64,000 nucleotides of DNA from an uncultured Verrucomicrobia subdivision 3 bacterium. GTDB lineage: Bacteria > Verrucomicrobiota > Verrucomicrobiia > Limisphaerales > UBA11358. Below, in pieces: positions 9,650-20,755 of this stretch. The notes below the pieces were generated by a model. It made no database searches. It was not told the origin of the DNA and saw nothing but the letters and a program-made list of their open reading frames with translations. The DNA lies in assembly GCA_903878805.1 (NCBI GenBank), contig CAIRJF010000013.1, positions 1 through 64,000 on the forward strand, read 5' to 3'. The position numbers and the translations under genes are program-made. How positions within the stretch are numbered: position 1 is the first letter of the stretch; every line of letters starts with the position of its first letter.

Positions 9650-10839
9650 AAAAAAAATTATTTTGCAAAATTTTGCTGGCGAAACTTCCGGTTAAATTTT
9701 CGCACGCTCTTGTCTTTGCGTTCATCGCAGCGGCAATAATTTTTTCGTTCACCGGCTGTTCGTCCAAAAGTGACAGCACCGAACAAGCTTCATCCGTCAC
9801 GGCCAGCAATGTGACTTTGACGGCGGAGCAAAAACAGAAAATCCAGTTTTACACCGTCGCGCCGAGCAAGTTTCACAAGACGACGGAGACGACCGGGACG
9901 GTGGATTTCGACAACGACCAGGCCACCAGCGTGCTCGCGCCTTTCGGCGGGCCGGTGTCGAAACTGCTCGTCAATCCCGGCGACAAGGTCAAGGCCGGCG
10001 ACGCGCTGGCAGAAGTGGATTCGCCGGATTTTGCGGCAGCCATCAGCGCGTATCGCAAGGCGCTCGCCACCGCGCAGACGCTCCGGCGCGTGGCCGACAT
10101 GGACAAGGATTTGATCCAGCACAACGGCGTGGCGCAGCGCGAAGAAGAGCAGGCGCAGACCGACGCTGCCAACGCCGAGGCCGACCGCGACGCCGCGCTG
10201 CAAACGCTCGTCTCGCTGAACCTTGATCCGCAAGTCATCAAAGATTTGCAAGCGGGCCGGCCGGTTTCGCGTCCCGGCGGCCGGATTAATTCGCCCATCG
10301 CGGGCACCGTCGTGGAAAAACTCATCACGCCCGGAGAACTTTTGACGGCCGGCACCACGCCGTGTTTCACCGTGGCCGATCTGTCGCGCGTCTGGGTGAT
10401 GACGCAAATTTTCGGCTCCGATCTAGCTTCGGTCAGCGTCGGCGATTCAGCGGAAATTTTTACGGGCATCGCGACAAATAGTTTCTCCGGAACCGTGGAC
10501 AACATTTCCGCCTTGGTTGATCCCAACACGCGTTCGGTGATGGTGCGCGTGGTCGTGGAAAATCCCGGCGACATTCTGAAAAAGCAAATGTATGTCCGCG
10601 TGAAAATCCAGGCGCATCAGGAAAGCACCGGGCTGCTCGTGCCGGTCTCGGCGATTTTGCGCGATGATGTGAATTTGCCATTTGTTTATGTCGTCCAGTC
10701 CGACGGCAGTTTCGCGCGGCGGCATGTGACGCTCGGTTATCGCACCGGCGACCAATATGACATTCCCGACGGCCTGCAAGCTGGCGACCAGATTGTCGTG
10801 GACGGCGCGCTCTTCATTCAATTCATGCAAAACCAATGA
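9646..10839 (+). CDS. RND efflux periplasmic adaptor (CusB/CzcB-like)
   Basis: Lipobox FTGCSS; lipoyl and hairpin region SVLAPFGGPVSKLLVNPGDKVKAGDALAEVDSPDF...; overlaps preceding stop by 4 bp. Confidence 0.9.
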   Translation: MKKKLFCKILLAKLPVKFSHALVFAFIAAAIIFSFTGCSSKSDSTEQASSVTASNVTLTAEQKQKIQFYTVAPSKFHKTTETTGTVDFDNDQATSVLAPFGGPVSKLLVNPGDKVKAGDALAEVDSPDFAAAISAYRKALATAQTLRRVADMDKDLIQHNGVAQREEEQAQTDAANAEADRDAALQTLVSLNLDPQVIKDLQAGRPVSRPGGRINSPIAGTVVEKLITPGELLTAGTTPCFTVADLSRVWVMTQIFGSDLASVSVGDSAEIFTGIATNSFSGTVDNISALVDPNTRSVMVRVVVENPGDILKKQMYVRVKIQAHQESTGLLVPVSAILRDDVNLPFVYVVQSDGSFARRHVTLGYRTGDQYDIPDGLQAGDQIVVDGALFIQFMQNQ

Positions 10840-13800
10840 GCGAGCCATTGCCTGAAATAGAATCCGCGCCGCGAACGGCTTCGATGATGAACCGCGTTGT
10901 CGCGTCGTCGTTGCGGCAACGATTTCTCGTCGTGATTCTGACGCTCGTGCTGATCGGAGCGGGCACGCGTTCGCTCGAACGGCTGCCGGTGGATGCGTAT
11001 CCCGATTTGTCGCCGCCGATCGTCGAGATCATCACGCAATGGCCCGGCCACGCCGCCGAGGAAGTGGAACGCCTCATCACCGTGCCCGTCGAAGTCGGCA
11101 TGAACGGCATTCCGCAGATGACCACGCAACGTTCGATCACGCTTTACGGTTTGTCCGATGTCATCCTGACTTATCGCGATGGCACGGATAATAATTTCGC
11201 CCGGCAGGAAGTTTTCAACCGGTTGTCTAGCTTGAGCCTGCCGACCGGCGTGACGCCTTCGGTGTCGCCGCTATCATCGCCTTCAGGTTTGATATACCGC
11301 TATGTATTGCAAAGTTCCGACCGTTCTCCGATGGAACTGAAAACATTCGAGGACTGGATCATTGAGCCGGCTTACAAATCGCTCGCGGGCGTGGCGGATG
11401 ATTCCGGCTTCGGCGGCGGCACGATGCAATATCAAGTGCTGCTCGATCCGGCGAAAATCGCTGGCGTCGGACTGTCGGTCTTGCAAGTGGAAGCCGCGCT
11501 CGCCGCCAACAACGGCAACGCTGGCGGCGGTTTTTATTCGCAGGGCGGACAGTTTTACTACGTGCGCGGACTCGGTCGCCTGGAAACTTTGGAGGACATC
11601 GGCAACGTGGTGTTGGCGGTGAACAATGGCACGCCGGTCTTGCTCAAGAATGTCGGGCGCGTGGTCATCGGCATCGCGCCGCGACTCGGTGAGTTCGGTT
11701 TTGAGAAACAGGACGATGCCGTGGAGGGCGTCATCCTTTTGCGCACCGGCGACAAAACCCAGGACGTGCTCAAGCGCGTCGAGGCAAAAACCAAGCAGCT
11801 CAACGAGCAAATTTTGCCGAAGGATGTCAAAATCGTTCCGTTCTATGACCGCACGGATTTGATCAAGCTGACGACAAAAGTCGTCGAGCAAAATCTTTTG
11901 CGCGGCATGTTGCTCGTCGTCGTGATCCTGATTTTCTTCCTCTACGATTTTCGCGCGGGCTTGATCGTCGCGGTCACCATTCCGCTGGCGCTACTGTTTG
12001 CGTTCATCTGCCTTGATCTGCAAAAAGCTTCGGCCAATCTGCTTTCCATCGGCGCAGTGGATTTCGGCATTCTCGTGGATGGCGCGGTGGTGATGGTGGA
12101 AAATATTTTTCGCCAGATCGCATTGCGCAAAGGCACGGCGCTAAACGTCCGGGAAATAATTCAAGACGCTGCCGCCGAAGTGGATCGTCCATTGTTCTAC
12201 GCCGTCGCGGTGATCGTGGCGAGCTTTCTGCCGATTTACGTTTTGGCCGGGCCGTCCGGCACGCTGTTCAAGCCGATGGCCGACACGATGGTGTTCGCGC
12301 TGATCGGTTCGTTGATTGTCACGCTGACGTTGCTGCCGGTGCTGTGCGAGAGGTTCATGCGCGACGGCGTGCGTGAGCGGCGCAATGCCGTGTTTGAAGC
12401 CATCAAATCAGTCTACACGAAGGGTCTGGATGTTTGTCTCGCGTTTCCGTGGGTCACGACGCTGGCCTCGATGATTCTGCTCGCCGGTTCCTTGCTGCTC
12501 ATCCCGCGCATTGGCGCAGAGTTCATGCCGCAACTGGACGAAGGTGCTTTGTGGGTGCGCGCCACGATGCCTTACACCATTTCCTACGACGAATCGGCGA
12601 AGATTACGCCGCAAATCCGCGCGGTATTGAAAACTTTTCCCGAAGTCACCACGGTCGCCTCCGAGCTCGCGCGGCCCGACGACGGCACGGATCCCACCGG
12701 CTTTTTCAACGTCGAATTTTTTGTCGGCCTGAAACCTTACGCAGATTGGACGGGAGCTTATCGCACCAAGGTAAAATTAATCGAGGCCATCAACACGAAG
12801 CTCCAACAATTTCCCGGAATTATTTTTAACTACACGCAGCCCGCCGAGGACGCGGTGGACGAAGCCGAATCCGGTTTGAAAAGCGCGCTGGCCGTAAAAG
12901 TTTTCGGCTCTGATCTGGACGTGCTGGAACAAAAAGGCAAAGCCATCAAAAAAATCCTGGAGCAGGTGCGCGGCATCAAAGACGTGACGTTGGTGAAGGA
13001 ACTTGGCCAGCCCAGTCTCGACATCAAAATCAACCGCGCCACCATCGCCCGCTATGGTGTGAACGTTGCCGACGTCAACGCCCTCATCACGACGGCGATT
13101 GGCGGCGACGTGGCCACGCAAGTGCAGCAAGGAGAAAAGCAGTTTGACCTCGTCGTCCGCCTTGAACGCGAATACCGCGACAACCCAGAACAAATCGCCA
13201 ACATCCTCGTGCCCACGCCCGGCGGCCAGCAGATTCCGCTGAAGGAATTCGCGGACATCCGGGTGATGAACGGCGCGTCGTTCATTTACCGCCAGGACAA
13301 CTCGCGCTACATCGGCGTGCAATTTTCCGTGGCCGGACGCGACCTCGCCGGCGCGGTCGAAGATGCAATGCAACAGGTCAAAGAAAAAGTCGGCCTGCCC
13401 GAAGGCTATCGAACTGATTGGGGCGGCGAATACACGGAATACACCAAGTCACGCGCGCAACTGAATGTCATTTTGCCGCTGACGTTGTGTCTGATTTTCC
13501 TGCTGCTTTTCGCGCTCTACAGCAATTTGAAATTTCCATTTATCACCGTGTTAGGCGTCGTGTTGTCCGCGCCGGTCGGCGGCCTCGTCGCGCTTTGGCT
13601 CACAGGCACGCCGTTCTCGGTTTCGTCCGGCATCGGCTTCCTCGCCCTGTTCGGCGTCTCGGTGCAAACCGCCGTCGTTTATATTTCTTACGTCAACGAA
13701 CTCCGCCTCGGCGGCACCAAACTCGCCGAAGCCATCCGCGAAGGCGCGATTTTGCGGTTGCGGCCGATTATGATGACCGCGCTGGTGGCGGCGCTGGGCC

Positions 13801-13961
13801 TGTTGCCGGCGGCGCTGGCCACCGGCGTCGGCACGGACACGCAACGGCCGTTTGCATTAGTCATCGTCAGCGGACTCTTTACGCGGTTGCTGATTAGTAT
13901 TTTCCTTATGCCTGCACTTTATGCCATAGTCGCCCGTCCGAATGATCGGCTGGAAGTCTAG
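10836..13961 (+). CDS. Heavy-metal RND efflux pump (CzcA/CusA-like)
   Basis: 1041 aa; PVDAYPDLSPPIVEIITQWPGHAAEEVERLITVPVE; GAVDFGILVDGAVVMVEN; RND topology. Confidence 0.93.
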   Translation: MSEPLPEIESAPRTASMMNRVVASSLRQRFLVVILTLVLIGAGTRSLERLPVDAYPDLSPPIVEIITQWPGHAAEEVERLITVPVEVGMNGIPQMTTQRSITLYGLSDVILTYRDGTDNNFARQEVFNRLSSLSLPTGVTPSVSPLSSPSGLIYRYVLQSSDRSPMELKTFEDWIIEPAYKSLAGVADDSGFGGGTMQYQVLLDPAKIAGVGLSVLQVEAALAANNGNAGGGFYSQGGQFYYVRGLGRLETLEDIGNVVLAVNNGTPVLLKNVGRVVIGIAPRLGEFGFEKQDDAVEGVILLRTGDKTQDVLKRVEAKTKQLNEQILPKDVKIVPFYDRTDLIKLTTKVVEQNLLRGMLLVVVILIFFLYDFRAGLIVAVTIPLALLFAFICLDLQKASANLLSIGAVDFGILVDGAVVMVENIFRQIALRKGTALNVREIIQDAAAEVDRPLFYAVAVIVASFLPIYVLAGPSGTLFKPMADTMVFALIGSLIVTLTLLPVLCERFMRDGVRERRNAVFEAIKSVYTKGLDVCLAFPWVTTLASMILLAGSLLLIPRIGAEFMPQLDEGALWVRATMPYTISYDESAKITPQIRAVLKTFPEVTTVASELARPDDGTDPTGFFNVEFFVGLKPYADWTGAYRTKVKLIEAINTKLQQFPGIIFNYTQPAEDAVDEAESGLKSALAVKVFGSDLDVLEQKGKAIKKILEQVRGIKDVTLVKELGQPSLDIKINRATIARYGVNVADVNALITTAIGGDVATQVQQGEKQFDLVVRLEREYRDNPEQIANILVPTPGGQQIPLKEFADIRVMNGASFIYRQDNSRYIGVQFSVAGRDLAGAVEDAMQQVKEKVGLPEGYRTDWGGEYTEYTKSRAQLNVILPLTLCLIFLLLFALYSNLKFPFITVLGVVLSAPVGGLVALWLTGTPFSVSSGIGFLALFGVSVQTAVVYISYVNELRLGGTKLAEAIREGAILRLRPIMMTALVAALGLLPAALATGVGTDTQRPFALVIVSGLFTRLLISIFLMPALYAIVARPNDRLEV

Positions 13962-14530
13962 TGCAAATTCGTTCACAAACATTTTTTGAGTCAGGTAAAA
14001 CCCTTTGTGGTTTGTCCCTTGTATTCGCCGTGATCCTCACCGTCACGGGCTGTGTGTCGCCGCCCGGCGCCCGGCGGATCGCCAATCCGGTAATCGCGGG
14101 CAGGGCCGTCTCGCTGGAAAATATTTTGGTGGCCGTCACCAGTTCGGCAGGGGATCTGACCGCCGAAAAAAATCTGCTCGGCGACGCGCTGGTTTCCGGG
14201 CTGAACCAAACGGAAATGTTCGCCAGCGTCTCCCGGAACCGAGCCGATCTCATCGCGGGCAATGGCATAACCATCCGGGCGGACATCAAGTCCATCAAAA
14301 GAGTTTCCGACGATGCGCGGGCGTGGACGGGCGCGCTCGCCGGCAGCGCGCAACTCGTCTTGCGCGTTTCGATTGCTGACCTGCAATCGGGCCAACCCAT
14401 CGAGTTTTTTGATGTGGAAGGCCGGTCCGGCGCCTCCGCTTATGCCGGCACCACCGATGAAGCCATTCAAGAAGCCGTCAGACCCATCGTGGCGGAGGTG
14501 TTGAAACTTAATTCTCAGACGAGCCAGTAA
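13961..14530 (+). CDS. Lipoprotein of unknown function at the end of the efflux cluster
   Basis: GTG start; lipobox LTVTGCVSPPG; coupled to upstream pump gene. Confidence 0.65.
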   Translation: MQIRSQTFFESGKTLCGLSLVFAVILTVTGCVSPPGARRIANPVIAGRAVSLENILVAVTSSAGDLTAEKNLLGDALVSGLNQTEMFASVSRNRADLIAGNGITIRADIKSIKRVSDDARAWTGALAGSAQLVLRVSIADLQSGQPIEFFDVEGRSGASAYAGTTDEAIQEAVRPIVAEVLKLNSQTSQ

Positions 14531-14563
14531 GCTTGGAGCGATTCTAGTGAATTGCCGAAAAAC

Positions 14564-14597
14564 AAAACGGCGGTGGTCATCCCGACCATCGCCGTTT
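14564..14597. terminator. Bidirectional-looking hairpin between 14530 and icd
   Basis: AAACGGCGGTGGT...ACCATCGCCGTTT, one mismatch in the stem, flanked by A-rich and T-rich sequence. Confidence 0.65.
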
Positions 14598-14603
14598 GAA
14601 TTT

Positions 14604-14657
14604 TAATGTAGCGTTGAGCCCGTGGCTCAACCATCGGCACGCAGCGCCGACACTACA

Positions 14658-14660
<3 letters not shown>
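14604..14660. repeat. 57-bp cloverleaf-like palindromic element overlapping the icd stop codon
   Basis: Outer stem TAATGTAG/CTACATTA; inner hairpins GTTGAGCC-CGT-GGCTCAAC and TCGGC-ACGCAGC-GCCGA. Confidence 0.75.
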
Positions 14661-15923
<1,263 letters not shown>

Positions 15924-15941
15924 AAATGTGAGTTTAGTTGA

Positions 15942-16064
15942 TCAATTCCTTGCGCCCATGAAAATGCCGAATGCACCGAAAATCAAGGAAAGAAATGCGC
16001 CCGCCGCGATTTTCCGAAACGACGCGGCGGCTTCTTTCGGGGCGAAACAAATGAGGATGGACAT
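15942..16064 (-). pseudogene. Short ORF with N-terminus MSILICFAPKEAAASFRKIAAG; probable truncated gene remnant, copy 1
   Basis: Closely similar at DNA and protein level to the fragment at 16261-16332. Confidence 0.45.
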
Positions 16065-16091
16065 TTTTAGCCGTGGAACGGCGGAATGAAA

Positions 16092-16115
16092 GTAGCCCAC
16101 GGCGCGAGCCGTGGG
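16092..16115. repeat. Palindromic repeat GTAGCCCACGGC-GCGA-GCCGTGGG
   Basis: Perfect 8-bp stem CCCACGGC/GCCGTGGG, GTAG flank. Confidence 0.7.
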
Positions 16116-16137
16116 AAAGAAATTTTCCCGGTGTTCA

Positions 16138-16262
16138 AGCTGCGGAGCAGCGAAAGAAAATAACACGCAAAATTTCTGTCGCTCCTGCCGGAGCTTGATG
16201 GGTTGGAAAACTAAATCCCACAGTTGGCACTGTGGGCTACTATCTTGCGCTGCTCCGCAGCT
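16138..16262. repeat. Inverted repeat pair enclosing additional hairpins
   Basis: AGCTGCGGAGCAGCG (16138-16152) and exact reverse complement CGCTGCTCCGCAGCT (16248-16262); inside are GCTCC-TGCC-GGAGC and TCCCACAGT..ACTGTGGGCTAC. Confidence 0.7.
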
Positions 16263-16332
16263 AGTTGCCCGCCGCGATTTTTTGAAACGGCGCGGCTTCT
16301 TCTTTCAGGGCGAAGCAAATGAGTGTGGTCAT
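16261..16332 (-). pseudogene. 23-aa gene remnant MTTLICFALKEEAAPFQKIAAGN*, copy 2
   Basis: Stop codon lies in the inverted repeat arm; similar to copy 1 at 15942-16064. Confidence 0.45.
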
Positions 16333-16710
16333 TTATAATTTCTCCCAACAGCTTTTACAATATGTTGGATTGTCATCCCAAATTTCCTGAGGTTTGATGT
16401 GAAGCGAGTTCTGCAACTCTTCTAAAATGAAATCATGAGCTTCGTCAAATTTTGGTGAATTACTTTTGTGACGAATGAAATCCACAAAAATGAAATTTTT
16501 AACCACTCGTGCGCCCAAACCAAATCCAAATCCTTTTGCTTCAACAATTGACTTTATAGTGTCCGTTACTCGGGACTCATATGTGTTGTCGTATAAATTG
16601 AATTTATTCGTGACCGCCACGAAAATCTTTTCAACAACAGTTTTGTCAGCTTCAAGATTTTTGGATTCAATCTGAATCTGGCTTTTTCTGGATGAGGCAA
16701 GTTCGTTCAT
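16333..16710 (-). CDS. Hypothetical protein, lower GC than surroundings
   Basis: ATG overlaps stop of upstream exonuclease (ATGA); C-terminal CKSCW. Confidence 0.55.
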   Translation of the reverse strand: MNELASSRKSQIQIESKNLEADKTVVEKIFVAVTNKFNLYDNTYESRVTDTIKSIVEAKGFGFGLGARVVKNFIFVDFIRHKSNSPKFDEAHDFILEELQNSLHIKPQEIWDDNPTYCKSCWEKL

Positions 16711-17426
16711 TTTATCCCCGCCAGCCGTTCCTTCCAAATTTGATAAAGTTCCATGGTGGCTTTCACGTCGCGCAGGCAGTATTCGGCAATCTCGCGGAAT
16801 TTGCCGGCTGCCATCAAATCTTTCACGTCCATGCCGGTCACGCCCGCGCTCTTGGGCGATTCGATGCCGAAGGCTTTGCAGTAAAAATCCAGATTGAACC
16901 GCCGCGCCGCGCCGTCGCGTCCGCTCACGCTGTAAAAGGTGAATTGCTCTGCGAGGTCGCAGTGCGGTTCGGTGGCGTAACGGTAGCCGAGCCAGTTTTT
17001 TTTCGTGATCGGCACGTTGAGCAGCGCCGAGCGCAGGTAGATGAACGGCACGTCAAACCCGCGTCCGTTGAAGGTGACGATGTGGTCGTATTTCTTGGCG
17101 ACTTCCCAGAATTGCGTGAGGAGCTCGGTCTCGTCGGCGCAGGGAATGAATTTCACGGGCGCATCGGTTTCGGGCTCTTCCTCAAAATCGTCGGCGATGA
17201 ACAGGGATTGGCCGCGTTGCGATTCGGCATTGAGCATGGCGATGCAGACGACCTGCGAGGTGAACGGCCAAAGCGACATGAAGCGCGTGATCTCCTCGCG
17301 CTTGGCTTCCTTGGCGACGGCATCGCCAATCTTCTCGGTCTCGCGGAAAAGATATTCCTGCTGCGCCTCGTCGAAGTTTTCGAGCGGTTGCGCGGAGGTT
17401 TCGATGTCGAAAACGAGAGTTGCCAT
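16707..17426 (-). CDS. Predicted 3'-5' exonuclease (DEDD, RNase H-like fold)
   Basis: LVFDIETSAQPLENF; VTFNGRGFDVPFIYLR; YCLRDVKATMELYQ. Confidence 0.82.
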   Translation of the reverse strand: MATLVFDIETSAQPLENFDEAQQEYLFRETEKIGDAVAKEAKREEITRFMSLWPFTSQVVCIAMLNAESQRGQSLFIADDFEEEPETDAPVKFIPCADETELLTQFWEVAKKYDHIVTFNGRGFDVPFIYLRSALLNVPITKKNWLGYRYATEPHCDLAEQFTFYSVSGRDGAARRFNLDFYCKAFGIESPKSAGVTGMDVKDLMAAGKFREIAEYCLRDVKATMELYQIWKERLAGIK

Positions 17427-17444
17427 ACGCCCGTTTTAGAGGAA

Positions 17445-19124
17445 TCAAACCGGCTCGGCAATCAAATCGTAATCCGTGTGGCCGATGACTTTGACTTTGG
17501 TGAACTGGCCGACGGGAAGTTTACCGCCGCGAATGTAAACGCGACCATCAATGTCCGGCGCATCCGCCTCGCCGCGACCGACGAAGTAATGGCCCTTCAT
17601 CTGCGCGGTGTGCTGGTCCTTCTCGCGCATCAAACCGTGCTCCCACGAACTGACATTCGCGCTTTGCAACTGCTTGGCGTTCGCTTCGCCTTCGATGAGA
17701 ACTTTGATTTCGCGGCCAACGAAAGATTCTGAAACGGCAATCGCGACCTTGTGTTGCGCGGCCATGGCGAGTTCACGACGCTTTTGTTTCACCTTGTCGG
17801 TGAGTTGGCCGGCCATCGCGCCCGCGCGCGTGCCGTCTTCTTTGGAGTAGGCAAAAACACCAAGTCGCTCGAACTTTGTGTCGCGGATGAAATCGAGCAA
17901 CGCGTTGAAACTGGTTTCCGTTTCGCCGGGAAAACCGACGATGAACGTCGTGCGAATCGCGATGCCGGGAATGCCCGCGCGGATTTTTTTGATGAGGTCA
18001 ACGATGTATTGCCGCGAAGTCTCGCGGCGCATGCGTTCGAGCATATTCTCGTGGATGTGCTGGAGCGGAATATCAATATAGCGCGCCACCCTCTTGCACT
18101 CGGCAATCGTCTGGATGAGTTCATCCGTCCAATGCGCGGGATGCGTGTAGAGCAAACGAATCCAGAAATCGCCCTTGAGCGAATTGAGTTCGCGCAGCAG
18201 CGAACAGATTGTGGTCGCGTCTGCGGAAAGTGATTTAGCGGCGGCGCTGAATTTCTCCGGCGAAGAAATGGCACGGCTGTGGTTCGGGCGCAAATCCAAG
18301 CCGTAGTAAGTCGAGTCCTGCGAAATCAAATTGATTTCCTTCACGCCGTCGGCGATGAGCGCTTTGGCTTCTTTGACGATGTCCACCTGCGTGCGGCTGC
18401 GGTGCGTGCCGCGCATGCGCGGAATGATGCAAAAGCTGCACGGATGATTGCAACCTTCGGCGATTTTGAGATACGCGAAATGCTTCGGCGTCAGGCGAAA
18501 GCGCGGCGTCTCGAAGTCGGGAATGAAAATCGGCCGCTGCGTCACGTCGAAGACCGGCGCGCTCGGTGGCGTGACCACGGTTTTCGTTTTGCCAAATTTA
18601 TCCGTGCTGCGAATGGACTCTTCCTTTTCGTGTTCGGACAAGTCGCGATTTTTCTCCAGCTCATTCAAGCGCGAAACCACTTTGCCTTTGATGGCTTTAA
18701 CTTTGGGCGAGGAAACTTTAGTCGCGCGGCTGGCAATAGCTTTGTCCACGATGTCGCCGACTTGCGCGACTTGGTCAATCCCCATGAACGCGTCCACTTC
18801 GGGCATGAGCTTGGGCAGTTCGTCGCGAAAGCGTTGCGAGAGACAGCCGGAAACAATGACGGCCTGGCCGCGCTGGTTCGCGTCGCGTAGCTCGACGGAT
18901 TCGAGAATGGTGTCCACGCTTTCTTCCTGCGCGGAGTCAATGAACGAGCAGGTGTTGACGATGACGGCGTCCGCGCTCGCAGCGTCATTGGTGATTTCCA
19001 CGCCGCTTTTCATGAGCGAGCCGAGCATGATCTCGGCGTCCACGAGATTTTTCGCGCAGCCGAGGGAAATCATGCCGACGCGCACGGGCTTGGAACTGGA
19101 ATTTTTCTTGGTCACAGAAGTCAA
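17445..19124 (-). CDS. rimO: Ribosomal protein S12 methylthiotransferase
   Basis: Radical-SAM CNHPCSFCIIPRMRGTHRSR; N-terminal ISLGCAKNLVDAEIMLG; C-terminal TRAM-like region. Confidence 0.93.
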   Translation of the reverse strand: MTSVTKKNSSSKPVRVGMISLGCAKNLVDAEIMLGSLMKSGVEITNDAASADAVIVNTCSFIDSAQEESVDTILESVELRDANQRGQAVIVSGCLSQRFRDELPKLMPEVDAFMGIDQVAQVGDIVDKAIASRATKVSSPKVKAIKGKVVSRLNELEKNRDLSEHEKEESIRSTDKFGKTKTVVTPPSAPVFDVTQRPIFIPDFETPRFRLTPKHFAYLKIAEGCNHPCSFCIIPRMRGTHRSRTQVDIVKEAKALIADGVKEINLISQDSTYYGLDLRPNHSRAISSPEKFSAAAKSLSADATTICSLLRELNSLKGDFWIRLLYTHPAHWTDELIQTIAECKRVARYIDIPLQHIHENMLERMRRETSRQYIVDLIKKIRAGIPGIAIRTTFIVGFPGETETSFNALLDFIRDTKFERLGVFAYSKEDGTRAGAMAGQLTDKVKQKRRELAMAAQHKVAIAVSESFVGREIKVLIEGEANAKQLQSANVSSWEHGLMREKDQHTAQMKGHYFVGRGEADAPDIDGRVYIRGGKLPVGQFTKVKVIGHTDYDLIAEPV

Positions 19125-19207
19125 AGATTAGCAGAGTTTAGGTTGCTGGCAATCTTGCGCAACGGCTCGCGGGGACGCTCGCCCCACCAAATTAAACCCG
19201 CATTATT

Positions 19208-20755
19208 TCACGGCACCGCGGGCGCAACGGCGTTGGTCGGGGCGGTGTTGGTGAAAACATTTTCCGAGGCATTTGTCGTGTTGACCGTTTCCAGCAACGA
19301 GGCAGGCAGGCCGAGCTTGGTGACGAGTTCGGCGCGGGCAGAGTAGGGCACGCCGTTTTGCGGGTCGAGCAGTTGGCGCAAAACCGCGTTGTTCAGGGTT
19401 TCGTAGGGCGGCAGCGGGATGCGCTCGTTACCCCGGTATTTGGAAGTCTTGGCGGTGTAATTTTCATACACGCGGTTGGCGAGCCGCTTGAGATTTTCGT
19501 AGCGGTCGTCGTCGCCGATGGCGAGGTCATAATAGGCATGGCTCAACAAACCCTGCACGGCGGAAGTCACGCGTTCCTGCGAGGTCTCGCCGATGTCAAT
19601 CTGCACCACGGCCACGGCGTATTCGTCGAGAGTCAGGTTGCGTGGCAATGAATTGGGCTGGCCGTCCACGATGGGCTTGTCGGGATAATGGTCGCCCAGA
19701 TACTTGAACCATTTCGCTGCGTCAGCCATGCGGTTGTTCTCGTAGGAAAAATAAACGGCGTCGCGCAGAAAATTCCGGTGGGCCCGGGCGATGCCGTCTT
19801 TCTGGCCGGGGTCGGTCTCCTCGGCATAAAGATTTTCGTAGGCGGCATTGACCTGCGGCGCGAGTTCAAGGTTCGGGCCGAGCGAATAGGTTTTGCTCAA
19901 CGGATCGGGGATGATACGGCCGTGATGGAACGCCTGAAGCATGGACTGGTAGATGATGCGGCGCAATTTGATGAGGTCGTCGGGCTTGACCTTGTCGGGA
20001 TTTTCCTTCGCCGCCTCGAGGCCGCGTGCGCCCCAGTAAATCGCGTGCGCCTCCGGTAACCGCCAGTCGAACGGCCCGTATTTGGCGTCCACCTGTTTCA
20101 TGAATGCGGGAATCAGCTTGAATCTATTGGTCAAATCTTGCAGTTGCGCGGCATCGGCGGCGGTTTGCGGATTCAACAATGAATCAAAATTGGTTCCATC
20201 CGGGCCAAAAAACGGCTTCATCGCCAGCGCCCACTGGCTTTTGTAATACATATTGGCATCGTCCAGGTTCGCACCCACCTTGTGCTGAAACTGCCAGGCC
20301 AGTTCGCGGTAGATGTCCACGCTGTTCGGGTTGTAGCGCAGGCCGTCGTCGCGCAGCAGCTCGATGCCGCGCTGCACCCAGCGCCAGCGGTCGGGAAAAT
20401 CTTTGAACTTCACCGAAATGTTGTAGGACATGTTCCAGCCCTGAAAAATCCAGACGGACGGGAAGGTCGGCTCGAGCTTCGTAATCCAGTCGGCCAGTTG
20501 CGCCGCCTCGAAAAATTTGTCGTCCTGCTGCAAATCGTTGGCGCGGATCCAGAGAAAATTTGAGATTAGCCCGCGAAAGCCGCCCAGCGCGACCGTGGTA
20601 AACGCCAGCACTGGCGGTGCATTGTCCAAAGCCGCCGTGCGCGTCAGGCCAAGCGCTTCACGGTCGTGGTTCAACGACTGTTGCAACCGGCTGGAGCCAG
20701 CCAGCAGCCCCGCCGCGAGCAGCAGCAACAGAATTTTTTTCACGCGCGCGTTCAT
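19208..20755 (-). CDS. Membrane-anchored, TPR-like protein downstream of ABC genes
   Basis: N-terminal TM segment; helical repeat-like region AAQLADWITKLEPTFPSVWIFQGWNMSYNISVKF. Confidence 0.6.
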   Translation of the reverse strand: MNARVKKILLLLLAAGLLAGSSRLQQSLNHDREALGLTRTAALDNAPPVLAFTTVALGGFRGLISNFLWIRANDLQQDDKFFEAAQLADWITKLEPTFPSVWIFQGWNMSYNISVKFKDFPDRWRWVQRGIELLRDDGLRYNPNSVDIYRELAWQFQHKVGANLDDANMYYKSQWALAMKPFFGPDGTNFDSLLNPQTAADAAQLQDLTNRFKLIPAFMKQVDAKYGPFDWRLPEAHAIYWGARGLEAAKENPDKVKPDDLIKLRRIIYQSMLQAFHHGRIIPDPLSKTYSLGPNLELAPQVNAAYENLYAEETDPGQKDGIARAHRNFLRDAVYFSYENNRMADAAKWFKYLGDHYPDKPIVDGQPNSLPRNLTLDEYAVAVVQIDIGETSQERVTSAVQGLLSHAYYDLAIGDDDRYENLKRLANRVYENYTAKTSKYRGNERIPLPPYETLNNAVLRQLLDPQNGVPYSARAELVTKLGLPASLLETVNTTNASENVFTNTAPTNAVAPAVP

